DNA from: Georgenia satyanarayanai | GTDB taxonomy: Bacteria > Actinomycetota > Actinomycetes > Actinomycetales > Actinomycetaceae | Assembly: GCF_009193135.1 (NCBI RefSeq) | Contig: NZ_VUKC01000010.1 | Span: 48,202-112,201 of the forward strand | Direction: 5' to 3' | Length of the DNA: 64,000 nucleotides | In this document: positions 17,250-28,575 of the stretch, piece after piece | Layout: every line of letters starts with the position of its first letter | How positions within the stretch are numbered: position 1 is the first letter of the stretch | Position numbers and translations under genes: made by a program | Notes under the pieces: generated by a model | The model's input: only the letters and a program-made list of their open reading frames with translations | Told to the model about the DNA's origin: nothing | Database searches by the model: none

Positions 17250-18308
17250 GTGTCAGATGCCGTCAGGCGCGCGCGCCACCGCGAGGTGGCAGCGCCCGCG
17301 AACCACGTCCGCACCGTCGCCCGGCGCGGTCTGCACGCCGCTGTCCTCGCCGTCATCGCCGGTGGCACCGTCGCCTTCGCCGGCACCACCGCCCCGGACG
17401 CCTCCGCGCCGGGCGCGGCCGTCACGGCGAGCGCCTCCGCCGAGGCCGTCTCGATCGACCGGGCCGTCGCCGGCCTCGCCGCCTCCCGCTTCGAGGCCCG
17501 GACCTCGCTCGAGGGGGTGGCCGTCGAGCTCGTCATCGACGGTGCGGCCGAGCAGCTGACCACGCAGGCCGCGACGGTCGCCGAGCTCCTCACCAGTGCG
17601 GGCGTCCTCGTCGACCAGGACGACGTCGTGTCCGCACCGCTGTCCACGCCCCTCACCGCCGGCATGACCGTCGAGGTGACGACCGTCGACGTCGTCGACG
17701 AGCACGTCACCGACACCGACGAGCACGAGACGGTGGAGGAGGAGGACGAGTCCCTCCCGCGCGGTGAGCGCGAGGTCGTCACCGAGGGCGTCGACGGCGT
17801 CACCGCGACGACCTACCGGATCACCATGACCGGCGGTGAGGAGACCGGCCGTGAGGTCGTCGCCCGCGCCGTCGTCTCCGAGCGCGTCGACGAGGTCGTC
17901 AGGGTCGGCACCGCCGAGCCCGAGCCCGCGCCCGAGCCCGAGCCGGCCGCGCCCTCCTCGGGTGACTCCTCCGCCGCCTCGGTGCCCGCCGCGGCGGCAC
18001 CCACCGGCGGCAGCCCGAAGGCGATCGCCGCCGACATGGTCGCCGCGCGCGGCTGGGGGAGCGACCAGTACAGCTGCCTCGAGGTGCTGTGGGAGCGCGA
18101 GTCGAACTGGAACCACACCGCCCAGAACCCGAGCTCCGGCGCCTACGGCATCCCCCAGTCGCTGCCCGGCTCGAAGATGGCCTCGGCCGGCTCCGACTGG
18201 CGCACCAACCCCGCCACCCAGATCACCTGGGGGCTGGGCTACATCAGCGGCCGGTACGGCACCCCGTGCGGCGCCCTCGGCCACAGCAACTCCCACGGCT
18301 GGTACTGA
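17250..18308 (+). CDS. secreted/anchored lytic transglycosylase-like protein with DUF348 and G5 domains
   Basis: This 352-residue cell-wall protein starts with a membrane or signal segment (LHAAVLAVIAGGTVAFAG, about residues 28-45). One DUF348 module follows (VELVIDGAAEQLTTQAATVA), then a G5 module (ESLPRGEREVVTEGVDGV through REVVARAVVSERVDEVV) and a Pro/Glu linker. The C-terminal lytic domain has its catalytic Glu in VLWERESNWNHTAQNPSSGA and the hallmark AYGIPQSLPGSKMASAGSDW. This C-terminus is the aggregation-promoting-factor / SLT-like type rather than the compact Rpf fold. The GTG start at 17250 is chosen because it follows an AGGA site and gives a sensible N-terminus. It is paired with the rpfB-like gene next door. 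Confidence 0.85.
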   Translation: MSDAVRRARHREVAAPANHVRTVARRGLHAAVLAVIAGGTVAFAGTTAPDASAPGAAVTASASAEAVSIDRAVAGLAASRFEARTSLEGVAVELVIDGAAEQLTTQAATVAELLTSAGVLVDQDDVVSAPLSTPLTAGMTVEVTTVDVVDEHVTDTDEHETVEEEDESLPRGEREVVTEGVDGVTATTYRITMTGGEETGREVVARAVVSERVDEVVRVGTAEPEPAPEPEPAAPSSGDSSAASVPAAAAPTGGSPKAIAADMVAARGWGSDQYSCLEVLWERESNWNHTAQNPSSGAYGIPQSLPGSKMASAGSDWRTNPATQITWGLGYISGRYGTPCGALGHSNSHGWY

Positions 18309-18356
18309 GCCGCCAGGGGCGTAGCACGTGGTGAGTGACCTCACGTAGACCGCCAC

Positions 18357-18375
18357 GTAACGATTGAATTACAGT
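18357..18375 (+). promoter_or_regulatory. direct-repeat box over the promoter of the rpfB-like gene (MtrA-like)
   Basis: GTAACG (18357-18362), a 5-bp spacer, then ATTACA (18368-18373), followed by GTCACC. The -10 hexamer TACAGT (18370-18375) overlaps the second half. A leader of roughly 145 nt follows before the GTG. Confidence 0.5.
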
Positions 18376-18524
18376 CACCTGCGGGCCTCAACGGGTCCCG
18401 TGTCGCCCCAGGTGACGCACACAGCCGGATCAGACCCCTCCCGCGGCGCTCGAGCCGTGCCGGGCAGGCCGCCCCCGGGCGACCGGCCTCGTCTGTGCCG
18501 GGACGCGCAACCCCTAGGAAGTCC

Positions 18525-19808
18525 GTGCTCTCTCACGACGCGCTCGACCAGACCCCCTCCACCGACGCCGCGCCCCGGCGCCGTCGCCTCCGCGCCGTGC
18601 TCGCCACGGTCGGTGCCGCCGCCCTCGTGACCGGTGGCGGCGTGGCCGTCGCCTCGGCCCACAAGACCGTCGCGCTCGACGTCGACGGCGTCGAGCAGAC
18701 CGTCTCGACCTTCGCCGGCTCCGTCGAGGGCCTCCTCGACGAGCACGACGTCACCGTCGGTGCGCACGACGCCGTCGGCCCCGAGCTCGACGCGTCGCTG
18801 GACGACGGCATGCTCGTCGTCGTCCGCAGCGCCCGGCAGATCCGGGTCGACGTCGACGGTGAGCAGCGCGCCATGTGGACGACCGCCCAGACCACGGGCG
18901 AGGCGATCCAGTCCTTCGGCGAGGCCGGCCGGCAGATCACCGTCGCCGCCTCCCGCTCCCGTGACGGGGGCCGCGAGGCCCTCGACATGCCGCTCGTCGA
19001 CGGCGCGCCGGTCGAGGTCGTCGCCGACGGCGAGACCCTGCGCGTGAGTCCCGCGGGCGAGGCGCACCTCGACGAGGTCCTCGAGCTCGCGGGCGTGACG
19101 GTCGGCAAGCTCGACGGCGTCGTCGTCGGCACCGGTGAGGACGGCGTCGTCCAGGTCACCGTCAGCCGCGGCACCCACGCGCTCGAGACCGACGCGCAGC
19201 CCGTGCCGTTCGAGACCACCGAGCGCGAGGACGACTCGCTCTACGTCGGTGAGCGCCGGATCGTGCAGGAGGGCGCCGAGGGGCGCCGCGTGCGCGCCAG
19301 CCTCGCCGTCGAGGTGAACGGTGAGGAGCGCGTCTCCGAGGCGAGCAACTACGTCACCGTGGTCGAGCCCGTCGCGGAGGTCGTCGCCGTCGGCACCAAG
19401 GAGCGTCCCGTCGCCCCGCCGCCCGCCGCGCCCTCCCGGGGCTCGAGCGGCGGCAGCTCGAGCTCCAGCTCCAGCTCCAGCTCCAGCTCCAGCAGCGGCA
19501 GCTCCAACAGCGGTGGCGGTTCGAGCAGCTCGGAGGACTCCGGCTCCTCCTCCGGCGGCGCCCCGTCCAGCGGTGTGTGGGCCTCGCTCGCCCAGTGCGA
19601 GTCCGGCGGCAACCCCTCGATCGTCAGCAGCAACGGGCTCTACCACGGCCTGTACCAGTTCTCGGTCGGGACCTGGCAGTCCGTCGGCGGCTCCGGGCTG
19701 CCCTCGCAGGCCTCCCCGGCCGAGCAGACCAAGCGCGCCCAGATGCTCCAGGCCCGCTCGGGCTGGGGCCAGTGGCCGGCGTGCTCGGCCAAGCTCGGCC
19801 TGCGCTGA
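18525..19808 (+). CDS. rpfB: resuscitation-promoting factor (RpfB-like)
   Basis: This 427-residue secreted muralytic enzyme cleaves peptidoglycan and promotes regrowth. It has an N-terminal hydrophobic segment ([20 protein letters not shown]), then three DUF348 modules beginning near [38 protein letters not shown] and [17 protein letters not shown]5 domain ([15 protein letters not shown]) and a Ser-rich linker (a run of about 14 serines encoded by repeated AGCTCC) follow. The Rpf domain begins [20 protein letters not shown] with catalytic Glu, and a second Cys sits in WPACSAK. The start is GTG at 18525 after AGGAAG; a GTG 30 bp upstream is an alternative. Gene position between tatD and ksgA matches mycobacterial rpfB. 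Confidence 0.94.
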   Translation: MLSHDALDQTPSTDAAPRRRRLRAVLATVGAAALVTGGGVAVASAHKTVALDVDGVEQTVSTFAGSVEGLLDEHDVTVGAHDAVGPELDASLDDGMLVVVRSARQIRVDVDGEQRAMWTTAQTTGEAIQSFGEAGRQITVAASRSRDGGREALDMPLVDGAPVEVVADGETLRVSPAGEAHLDEVLELAGVTVGKLDGVVVGTGEDGVVQVTVSRGTHALETDAQPVPFETTEREDDSLYVGERRIVQEGAEGRRVRASLAVEVNGEERVSEASNYVTVVEPVAEVVAVGTKERPVAPPPAAPSRGSSGGSSSSSSSSSSSSSSGSSNSGGGSSSSEDSGSSSGGAPSSGVWASLAQCESGGNPSIVSSNGLYHGLYQFSVGTWQSVGGSGLPSQASPAEQTKRAQMLQARSGWGQWPACSAKLGLR

Positions 19809-19819
19809 GCCCGGAGCAC

Positions 19820-19864
19820 GAACGACCTCGCGCCGGCAGCCCCGCTGCCGGCGCGAGGTCGTTC
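19820..19864 (+). terminator. terminator-like hairpin after rpfB
   Basis: A perfect stem of about 21 bp (GAACGACCTCGCGCCGGCAG... from 19820, mirrored to 19864) has a 3-nt loop. No T-tract follows. It separates rpfB from ksgA. Confidence 0.8.
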
Positions 19865-19895
19865 CACGTCCGGCGGCGACCCGGCCGACGCCCGA

Positions 19896-19901
19896 TAGGC
19901 T
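19896..19901 (+). promoter_or_regulatory. -10 box of ksgA (leaderless)
   Basis: TAGGCT is followed by 7 bp and the GTG start at 19909. Confidence 0.6.
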
Positions 19902-19908
19902 CGACGCC

Positions 19909-20805
19909 GTGAGCCACGACCCCGCCCCCGCGCCGGCCGACCCCCTGCTCGGGCCCGCCGACGTCCGCGCGCTGTCCGCCGCGCTCGGGATCCGGCCCAC
20001 CAAGACCCTGGGCCAGAACTTCGTCATCGACCCCGGGACCGTGCGCAAGATCGTGCGCACCGCCGGGATCTCCGCCGGTGACGTCGTCGTCGAGGTCGGA
20101 CCCGGGCTCGGCTCCCTCACCCTCGCCCTCCTCGAGACGGGTGCCCGCGTCGTCGCGATCGAGATCGACCCGGTCCTCGCCGAGGCCCTGCCCGCCACCG
20201 TCGCCGCGCGGCTGCCCGAGGCGGCGGACCGCCTGCTCGTCGTGCGGTCCGACGCCATGGACGTCACCGAGCTGCCCGCCTTCCCCGGCGAGGGCCCCGC
20301 TCGGCCGGGCGCCCTCGTGGCGAACCTGCCCTACAACGTCGCCGTGCCGGTCCTGCTCACCCTGCTCGAGCGGCTCCCGAGCCTGCGCACGGGTCTGGTC
20401 ATGGTGCAGGCCGAGGTCGCCGACCGGCTCGCCGCACCGCCCGGCTCGCGCACCTACGGCGTCCCGTCGGCCAAGGCCGCGTGGTACGCCCGGGCGCAGC
20501 GATCGGCGACGATCGGGCGCACCGTCTTCTGGCCGGTGCCCAACGTCGACTCCGCGCTCGTCCGCATCGAACGCCGTGACCCGCCGTCGAGCACGGCCAG
20601 CCGCGAGGAGGTCTTCGCCGTCGTCGACGCCGCCTTCAGCCAGCGCCGCAAGACGCTGCGCTCGGCCCTCGCGGGCTGGGCCGGCTCCGCCGAGCGCGCC
20701 GCGGCCGCCGTCACCGCCGCCGGGCTGGACCCGTCCCTGCGCGGGGAGCGCCTCGGCATCACCGACTTCGCCCGCATCGCCGAGCACCGCGGGTCGGACG
20801 CATGA
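19909..20805 (+). CDS. ksgA: 16S rRNA (adenine(1518)-N(6)/adenine(1519)-N(6))-dimethyltransferase
   Basis: This 298-residue SAM enzyme (RsmA) dimethylates the two adjacent adenosines near the 3' end of 16S rRNA. Motifs: [19 protein letters not shown], the SAM loop [33 protein letters not shown], and the catalytic [12 protein letters not shown] (NLPY). The C-terminal [17 protein letters not shown] and [12 protein letters not shown] are typical. The GTG at 19909 is chosen because it follows a TAGGCT box and matches the family N-terminus. The stop overlaps the ispE ATG by 4 bp. Confidence 0.96.
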   Translation: MSHDPAPAPADPLLGPADVRALSAALGIRPTKTLGQNFVIDPGTVRKIVRTAGISAGDVVVEVGPGLGSLTLALLETGARVVAIEIDPVLAEALPATVAARLPEAADRLLVVRSDAMDVTELPAFPGEGPARPGALVANLPYNVAVPVLLTLLERLPSLRTGLVMVQAEVADRLAAPPGSRTYGVPSAKAAWYARAQRSATIGRTVFWPVPNVDSALVRIERRDPPSSTASREEVFAVVDAAFSQRRKTLRSALAGWAGSAERAAAAVTAAGLDPSLRGERLGITDFARIAEHRGSDA

Positions 20806-21725
20806 CGTACCCTCCCGGCGCCGTCGCCGTCCGCGCCCCGGGCAAGATCAACCTCGCCCTGCGCGTCGGCGCCCCCGACGACGACGGCTACCACCCTCTC
20901 GCCACGGTGTTCCAGGCGGTGAGCCTCCCCGAGGACGTCATCGCCTCACCCGCCGAGGCGCTGAGCCTGACCGTCGAGGGCCGCGACGCCGAGCGGGTGC
21001 CCACCGACGACAGCAACCTCGCCCTCCGGGCCGCCCGCCTGCTCCAGGAGCACACCGGCCTCACCGCCGGCGCGCACCTGCACATCGTCAAGCAGGTCCC
21101 CGTGGCGGGCGGCATGGGCGGTGGGTCGGCCGACGCCGCCGCCGCGCTCCTCGCCTGCGACCAGCTGTGGGACGCCGGGCTCGACCGCGAGCAGCTCGTC
21201 CAGCTCGCTCGCCGCCTCGGGGCCGACGTGCCGTTCGCGCTCACCGGCCTCACCGCGATCGGCTCCGGCCGCGGCGACGTCCTCACCTCCGCCATGGTCG
21301 GCGGCAGCTACCACTGGGTCCTCGCCGTCCAGGACGCGGGGCTGTCCACCCCGGAGGTCTTCGCGGCCTTCGACGACGACGGCGGCACCCACGCGCCCGC
21401 GCCCCGCCTGGACGACGCGCTGCTCGCCGCGCTCCGCGGCGGGGACCCGCTCGAGCTGGCCCGCCACCTCGCCAACGACCTCGAGGAGGTCGCCCTCGAC
21501 CTGCGTCCCGAGCTCGGGGACGTCATCGCCGCGGCCGACCGCGCCGGTGCGCTGGCCGCCGTCCTGTCCGGCTCCGGCCCCACGGTCGCGGCGCTGGCCC
21601 TGGACGAGCGGCACGCCCGGTCGGTGGCCGCCGTCGTGCGGGAGGCCGAGGTGGCGAGCGAGGTGCTCGTCGTCACCGGCCCCGTCCCCGGCGCCCGCGT
21701 CCTCGAGCACGTCTCCGGCGGCTGA
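20802..21725 (+). CDS. ispE: 4-(cytidine 5'-diphospho)-2-C-methyl-D-erythritol kinase
   Basis: This 307-residue GHMP kinase of the non-mevalonate isoprenoid pathway has the substrate loop [20 protein letters not shown] near the N-terminus. The ATP-binding GHMP loop is [18 protein letters not shown] and the C-terminal GHMP motif is [15 protein letters not shown]. The length is normal. It is coupled to ksgA by an ATGA overlap, the usual arrangement in Actinobacteria. Its product feeds isoprenoids, including the undecaprenyl-type carrier made downstream of UppS-like enzymes. Confidence 0.95.
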   Translation: MTYPPGAVAVRAPGKINLALRVGAPDDDGYHPLATVFQAVSLPEDVIASPAEALSLTVEGRDAERVPTDDSNLALRAARLLQEHTGLTAGAHLHIVKQVPVAGGMGGGSADAAAALLACDQLWDAGLDREQLVQLARRLGADVPFALTGLTAIGSGRGDVLTSAMVGGSYHWVLAVQDAGLSTPEVFAAFDDDGGTHAPAPRLDDALLAALRGGDPLELARHLANDLEEVALDLRPELGDVIAAADRAGALAAVLSGSGPTVAALALDERHARSVAAVVREAEVASEVLVVTGPVPGARVLEHVSGG

Positions 21726-21763
21726 GAAGGCCGGCGTGGTCGGGGGGTGAGGGGCGCGCGACC

Positions 21764-21769
21764 TACCCT
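21764..21769 (+). promoter_or_regulatory. -10 box of the ABC-F gene (leaderless)
   Basis: TACCCT is followed by 6 bp and the GTG start at 21776. Confidence 0.6.
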
Positions 21770-21775
21770 GGACGG

Positions 21776-23563
<1,788 letters not shown>

Positions 23564-23644
23564 CCGGCACGAAAAAGGGCTGGGACGACGGCGGGCGTCG
23601 TCCTACCCTCCTGGCCTCGGACCGATTCCGGAAGTGAGGCCACG

Positions 23645-25007
23645 ATGACAGCCCTCGCCCACCTGGAGCAGGCCCTGGCCGGCCGGTTCCACCGCCCCGA
23701 CGCCGACGGCTTCGCCGAGCTCACCGCCAGGGAGTTCGCCGCCCTCGACGCCCCGCCCGCGGCCGTCGCGCAGGTGCGCACGACGGCGGACGTCGTCGCC
23801 GCCGTCCGCGGCGCCCGCGACGCGGGCCTCTCCGTGGCCGTCCGCAGCGGCGGCCACAGCTACGCCCACCACAGCGCGCCGGCCCCGGTGGCCTCGTCCT
23901 CGACGTGCGCGGACTCGACTCCGTCTCGATCGACCCGAACGCGCTCGTCGGCCACGCCGGGGGCGGGACCACGGCCGGCGCCTACAGCCGCGCGGCAGGG
24001 GAGCACGGGCTCGCCACCGGGTTCGGGGACGCCGGGACCGTCGGTGTCGCGGGCATCGCCCTCGGCGGCGGCATCGGGTTCCTCAGCCGCCGGGACGGAC
24101 TCACGGTGGACAACGTCCTCGCCGCCGAGGTCGTGCTCGCCGACGGGAGCGTCGTCACCGCGGACGCCGAGCACCACCCGGAGCTCTTCTGGGCGCTCCG
24201 GGGCGGGGGCGGCAACTTCGGCATCGTCACCGGCCTCACCCTCCGCCTACGGCCGACGGCCGACGTCACCGGCGGGATGGTCGTCCACGAGCCGACCCCG
24301 GAGCGGCTCGCGGCAGCCGCCCGGGCGGTGCTCGACGCCCCGGACGGGCTCAGCGCGATGATCAACGTCCTCGTCGCCCCGCCGGCGCCGTTCCTGCCCG
24401 GGTCGCTGCACGGCAGGCCGATCCTGCTCGTCCTCGTGTGCTGGTCCGGCCCCGAGGCCGATGCGGCCGCGGCGCTCGCGCCCCTCCGGGCGCTCGGAGA
24501 GCCCCTCGTCGACGACATCGGTCCCCGCGCGTACACCGACATGCTCCAGGGCCCGCCCCCGTCGCCCCAGCCGCTGCACCCGGCGATGCGCACCGGGTTC
24601 ACCGACCGCCTCGACGAGCAGTGGGCCGCCACCGCCCTCGACGCGCTGACCGGGGCGAGGACCTTCGCCGCCTTCAACCTCCGGCCCATGGGCGGGGCGA
24701 TCGCCCGTGTCCCGGTCGACGCGACCGCGTTCGCGCACCGGCAGCGCGCCGTCATGGCGTCCGTCGCGGCGCCCACGCCCGACGTCACCGCCCTCCCCAC
24801 CGCGCAGGCGTGGGCCGACGCCACGGCGAGGTCGCTCGGCCTGGTCGGCGCGGGGTACGTGAACTTCATGTCGCGGACGACGTCGCCGCCGCCTACCCCG
24901 GCGTCGTCCTCGAGCGGCTGCGGGAGGTCAAGCGGACCTACGACCCGGACAACGTCTTCCGCTACAACCACAACGTCACGCCCGCCCCCGCGGGCCCGGC
25001 CGGCTAG
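23645..25007 (+). pseudogene. FAD-binding (BBE-type) oxidoreductase with two frameshifts
   Basis: Assembled across frames this is a berberine-bridge-like FAD oxidoreductase of about 450 residues. Frame one supplies MTALAHLEQALAGRF through VAVRSGGHSYAHHSAP. After a shift near 23880-23890, frame two supplies LVLDVRGLDSVSIDPNALV, GIALGGGIGFLSRRDGLTV and ELFWALRGGGGNFGIVTG. After a second shift near 24868-24873, frame three supplies DDVAAAYPGVVLERLREVK and TYDPDNVFRYNHNV, then the stop. Each shift is equivalent to one lost base, both in G/C-rich runs. The motifs themselves are intact, so either a recent pseudogene or sequencing errors would explain it. The ATG has a GAAGTGAGG site. The end overlaps the convergent MarR gene by 4 bp. 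Confidence 0.8.
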
Positions 25008-25501
25008 GAGTCCAGCGGCAGCAGGAGCCGGCGCAGCAGGCTGGTGAGCAGCTCCGCCTCGGCGGGCTCGAGCTCGGACAGCAGCTCCTGCTCGGAGAGG
25101 AGGAGGTCGGCCATCGCGGCGTCGACCGTCTCCTTGCCGCGCGGGGTGAGCCGGACGAGGACGACGCGGCGGTCGGTCGTCCCGACGGCGCGCACGACGT
25201 ACCCGTGGGCGACCATCCGGTCGATGCGGTTGGTCATCGTCCCCGAGGACACGAGCGTCTCGTTGAGCAGCCGGCCCGCGGTCAGCTCGTAGGGCGCACC
25301 GGCGCGTCGCAGCGCGGACAGGACGTCGAACTCCCACCCCTCGAGCGCGTGGTCGATGAACACCCGGCGGCGGGCGAGGTCGAGGCGGCGGGAGAGACGC
25401 GAGACCCGGGAGAACACGTGCAGCGGGCGCGGGTCGAGGTCGGGGCGCTCCCGGCCCCACGCCGCAACGATGCGGTCGACCTCGTCCTGACCCGGGAGCA
25501 T
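25004..25501 (-). CDS. MarR-family transcriptional regulator
   Basis: This 165-residue winged-helix repressor has helix-turn-helix and wing visible as YELTAGRLLNETLVSSGTMT followed by NRIDRMVAHGYVVR and TDRRVVLVRLTPRGKETVD, the canonical MarR core. Amphipathic N- and C-terminal helices would form the dimer interface. It converges on the frameshifted oxidoreductase gene with a 4-bp overlap, hinting that the two were a functional pair. The region before its start contains ATTACTCGACATCGAGATAA, a loose palindrome (CTCGA..TCGAG) that could be an operator. Confidence 0.88.
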   Translation of the reverse strand: MLPGQDEVDRIVAAWGRERPDLDPRPLHVFSRVSRLSRRLDLARRRVFIDHALEGWEFDVLSALRRAGAPYELTAGRLLNETLVSSGTMTNRIDRMVAHGYVVRAVGTTDRRVVLVRLTPRGKETVDAAMADLLLSEQELLSELEPAEAELLTSLLRRLLLPLDS

Positions 25502-25567
25502 GCCCCGAGATTACTCGACATCGAGATAAACGGCCGGACCCCGAGGTCGCTGGGAGCGGGCGGATGC

Positions 25568-25609
25568 GCCGAGAGCCGGATTCCTCCACGGAGGGATCCG
25601 GCTCTCGGC
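25568..25609 (-). terminator. 19-bp hairpin, GAGAGCCGG family
   Basis: GCCGAGAGCCGGATTCCTC at 25568-25586 pairs with GAGGGATCCGGCTCTCGGC at 25591-25609 through 18 Watson-Crick pairs and one T-G. It lies just downstream of the ABC-2 permease gene. An almost identical hairpin occurs at 49294-49336. Confidence 0.8.
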
Positions 25610-25625
25610 GGCGGGGTGGGCGGTG

Positions 25626-26849
25626 TCAGCCGCGCAACGCCTCAGTGAGCTTCATGCGGCCGCCGGTGTGGAGGACGCCGCGGCGGTAGACCCGCCCGGC
25701 GATCCACACGAGCACCGGGATCGTCACGAGCGCGATGGCGATCGACAGGAGCAGCTCCCACGTCTCGACACCGCCGAACACGTCGCGCACCGGCATCATG
25801 AACGGGGAGAAGAACGGGATCTGCGACAGGACGCGGACCACGGTGCTGTCCGGGTCGTTCGTCACCATGAACATCGCCAGGTAGTACGGGACGAACATGA
25901 GGAACATGAGCGGCGTGGTGACGGCGCCGATCTCCTCCTGGCGCGAGATGAGCGCCGCGAAGCCGCCGAAGAGCAGCGAGAACACGATGAAGCCGAGGAA
26001 GAACCACAGGAGGACGAGGAGCATCGTCCCGCCGAGGTCGATCTCGAAGCCCTCGAGCAGCCCGGTGGCCCAGGCGGGGATCGCCGCGGCAGCGCTGAGC
26101 ACCACGACCTGGACGAGGCTGACGATCCCGATGCCGAGGATCTTGCCCGCGAGGAGCTCGGAGGGCCGGATCGTCGCGAGGAGGATCTCCACCACGCGGG
26201 AGGTCTTCTCCTCGACGACGCCCATCGCGATGAGCGAGCCCGAGCCGATGAGCGCGAAGAGGAGCAGCGAGATCGCGAGCACGGCGACGAGGTACTGCGG
26301 GCCGAACTGGTCGGCGTCCTCGTCGGTCTGGACGCTGGCGACCTGCGGGCCGGCGGTCGCGAGGGCCTCGTTGAAGGCCTGCGGGTCCCCGCCGAGGTCG
26401 CTCACCTGGGTGGCGAGGACGTGCGCCTGGACGGCGCTGGTGACGACTGCGAGGAGCTGCTGGTCGGCCTGCCCCTCGACGAGCATCTCCGGGTTCGCGG
26501 GGTCCCCGCCGAGGAAGGCGTCGAGGTCCTCGGCCAGGCGGGGCTCGGCGTCGTCGCGGCTGAGCTGCTCGACGTCGACGGTCGTGCCGAGGGCGGTCCC
26601 GGCCGCGACGAGCTGCGGCTCGAGCTCGGCGACGCCGCTCTCGACGGCGACGGTGAAGTCCGCGGCGCCGTCGCCCTCACGGCCGGCGAAGTAGTCGAGG
26701 ACGAAGATCCCGACGACGATGACGACGGTCATGATGGCCAGCGAGATGAGGTTGGACTTCGTGAAGAAGCGTGCCTTGACCTCGCGGCGCGCCACCATGG
26801 TGACGTTGGCGAGGGTGGAGTTGCGGCTGGTGCCGTCCTGCGTGCTCAT
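25626..26849 (-). CDS. ABC-2 type exporter permease (NatB-like)
   Basis: This 407-residue permease has one N-terminal helix (LISLAIMTVVIVVGIFVLDY), a large extracellular domain (about residues 50-180) and then five or six helices such as VAVLAISLLLFALIGSGSLI and LLVLLWFFLGFIVFSLLFGG. The motif GVVEEKTSRVVEILLATIRP is the ABC-2/NatB coupling signature. The start at 26849 overlaps the ATPase gene by 4 bp. The pair probably exports sodium or a small molecule; the substrate is not readable. Confidence 0.88.
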   Translation of the reverse strand: MSTQDGTSRNSTLANVTMVARREVKARFFTKSNLISLAIMTVVIVVGIFVLDYFAGREGDGAADFTVAVESGVAELEPQLVAAGTALGTTVDVEQLSRDDAEPRLAEDLDAFLGGDPANPEMLVEGQADQQLLAVVTSAVQAHVLATQVSDLGGDPQAFNEALATAGPQVASVQTDEDADQFGPQYLVAVLAISLLLFALIGSGSLIAMGVVEEKTSRVVEILLATIRPSELLAGKILGIGIVSLVQVVVLSAAAAIPAWATGLLEGFEIDLGGTMLLVLLWFFLGFIVFSLLFGGFAALISRQEEIGAVTTPLMFLMFVPYYLAMFMVTNDPDSTVVRVLSQIPFFSPFMMPVRDVFGGVETWELLLSIAIALVTIPVLVWIAGRVYRRGVLHTGGRMKLTEALRG

Positions 26850-27766
26850 GCTGCGTCCTTCTCCTCGGTCTCGCTGACGACGCCACGGAACAGGTCGGCG
26901 AGCGAGGGCACGACCGGCCCGAACTCGCGGAGCTGCCCGGCGCTGGTCGCGGCCGCGAGCAGCGGCTGCTCGACACCCGCCTCGTGGCCGGTGAGCTCGA
27001 CGACGACCTCGCGGCCGTCGTCGGAGACCACACGGGCCCCCGGGACCGCCCCGGCCCACCCGGCCGGACCGCCGTCGACGACGGCCCGCCAGCGGGCGTT
27101 GGGCGTGCGCCGCAGCTCCTCCTTCGTGCCGACGGCGACCATCTGTCCGGCGCGGACGATGCCCACGCGGTCGCACAGCCGCTCGACGAGGTCGAGCTGG
27201 TGGGAGGAGAAGACGACGGGGACGCCGGCCGCGGCGCGCTCGGCGAGCACACCGCTCATCACGTCGACGGCCACGGGGTCCAGGCCGGAGAAGGGCTCGT
27301 CGAGGACGAGGATCTCGGCGTCGTGGACGAGCGCGGCGGCCAGCTGGACCCGCTGCTGGTTGCCCAGCGAGAGCTTCTCGACGTCGTCGCCGCGGCGGGC
27401 CGCGACGCCCAGGCGCTCGGTCCACTGCTCCATCGAGGCGGTGGCCTGCTTCTCGTCCATGCCGTGCAGGCGGGCGAGGTAGACGAGCTGCTCACCGACC
27501 TTCATCTTCGGGTAGAGACCCCGCTCCTCGGGCATGTAGCCGACGCGGCGGCGCATGTCGAGGTCGAGGGGCCGGCCCTTCCAGCGCACCTCGCCGGAGT
27601 CGGCGGCGAGCACGCCCAGGGCGATGCGCATCGCCGTCGTCTTGCCCGCGCCGTTGGACCCGACGAAGCCGAAGATCTCCCCCGCCCCGACGTCGAAGGT
27701 GAGATCGGTGAGGGCGCGGAGTGACCCGTACGCCTTGTTGAGGTGGTCGAACTCGAGCTGTGGCAT
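26846..27766 (-). CDS. ABC exporter ATP-binding protein (NatA-like)
   Basis: This 306-residue ATPase has Walker A GSNGAGKTTAMRIALG near residue 37, signature KLSLGNQQRVQLAAALVH, Walker B ILVLDEPFSGLDPVAV and the H-loop VVFSSHQLDLVERL. The C-terminal accessory domain of about 90 residues, ending PSLADLFRGVVSE, matches the DUF4162-type tail of NatA-like ATPases. It is first gene of the exporter operon. A minus-strand TAGACT box near 27805 and GGAAGAGG before the ATG support the start. Confidence 0.92.
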   Translation of the reverse strand: MPQLEFDHLNKAYGSLRALTDLTFDVGAGEIFGFVGSNGAGKTTAMRIALGVLAADSGEVRWKGRPLDLDMRRRVGYMPEERGLYPKMKVGEQLVYLARLHGMDEKQATASMEQWTERLGVAARRGDDVEKLSLGNQQRVQLAAALVHDAEILVLDEPFSGLDPVAVDVMSGVLAERAAAGVPVVFSSHQLDLVERLCDRVGIVRAGQMVAVGTKEELRRTPNARWRAVVDGGPAGWAGAVPGARVVSDDGREVVVELTGHEAGVEQPLLAAATSAGQLREFGPVVPSLADLFRGVVSETEEKDAA

Positions 27767-27837
27767 GGCCTCTTCCGTAGGTCGCCGGGCGCGTTCGGCC
27801 CAGAGTCTAGGGGACCGGTCTCAGGCCGGATCGACCG

Positions 27838-28488
27838 TCAGTCGGCGGCGGAGTCGGGCAGCCCGGTCAGCCGGGGGCTCTTCTCCAGGGCGGCCAGGCC
27901 GTTCCACGAGAGGTTGACGAGGTGGGCGGCGACCGTCTGCCGGTCGGGGTGGCGCGCCTCGAGCCACCACTGCCCGGTGAGCGCGATCATCCCGACGAGC
28001 ATCTGCGCGTAGATCGGCGCCGTGCTCGTCGGCAGCCCCCGGCGGCGGAACTGCTCGGCCAGCAGGTGCTCCACCTGGGTGGCGACGTCCCCGATGAGCG
28101 AGGAGAAGGTGCCGGTGGCCTGCGCGACGGGTGAGTCGCGCACGAGGATCCGGAAGCCGTCGGTGTTGAGCTCGATGTACTCGAGCAGCGCGAGCGCTGT
28201 CCGCTCGACGATCCGCTTGGGGTGCCCGCCCGTCTCGAGGGCGCCGCTCAGCGCGGCCAGCAGCTGCTGCAGCTCGCGGTCGACGATGACGGCGTACACG
28301 CCCTCCTTGCCGCCGAAGTGCTCGTAGACGACGGGCTTGGAGACCTTCGCGCGGGACGCGATCTCCTCCACGCTCGTGCCCTCGAAGCCCTTCTCGGCGA
28401 AGAGCTCGCGGCTGACGTCGAGCAGCTGCTCGCGGCGCTGGCCGGCGGTCATCCGGGCGCGGGACGTGCGAGATCGGTCACTGGTCAC
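27838..28488 (-). CDS. TetR-family transcriptional regulator
   Basis: This is a 216-residue protein whose N-terminal helix-turn-helix reads LLDVSRELFAEKGFEGTSVE, then EIASRAKVSKPVVYEHFGG, typical of TetR. The C-terminal ligand domain is ordinary in length. The GTG at 28488 follows a CATGAT box by 6 bp. It lies just before tRNA-Gln and glmU. M. tuberculosis has a TetR gene (Rv1019) in the corresponding neighbourhood as I recall, so it may belong to the conserved block rather than the exporter next to it. Effector unknown. Confidence 0.9.
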   Translation of the reverse strand: MTSDRSRTSRARMTAGQRREQLLDVSRELFAEKGFEGTSVEEIASRAKVSKPVVYEHFGGKEGVYAVIVDRELQQLLAALSGALETGGHPKRIVERTALALLEYIELNTDGFRILVRDSPVAQATGTFSSLIGDVATQVEHLLAEQFRRRGLPTSTAPIYAQMLVGMIALTGQWWLEARHPDRQTVAAHLVNLSWNGLAALEKSPRLTGLPDSAAD

Positions 28489-28494
28489 CCACCC

Positions 28495-28500
28495 ATCATG
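28495..28500 (-). promoter_or_regulatory. -10-like box of the TetR gene (leaderless)
   Basis: CATGAT on the minus strand is followed by 6 bp and the GTG at 28488. The same hexamer and spacing precede the uracil-DNA glycosylase gene. Confidence 0.4.
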
Positions 28501-28575
28501 CCCGTCGGGTCCCGCGCAGGGGCGGGCGGCCCACCGGGGCCTGGCACACTAGGCGCTGCGCCGCGCGCGGCGTGA

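Noticed and set aside
23880..24873. Programmed frameshifting in the FAD oxidoreductase gene
   Set aside because: No slippery heptamer or following pseudoknot was evident at either site, and two programmed shifts in one enzyme would be exceptional.
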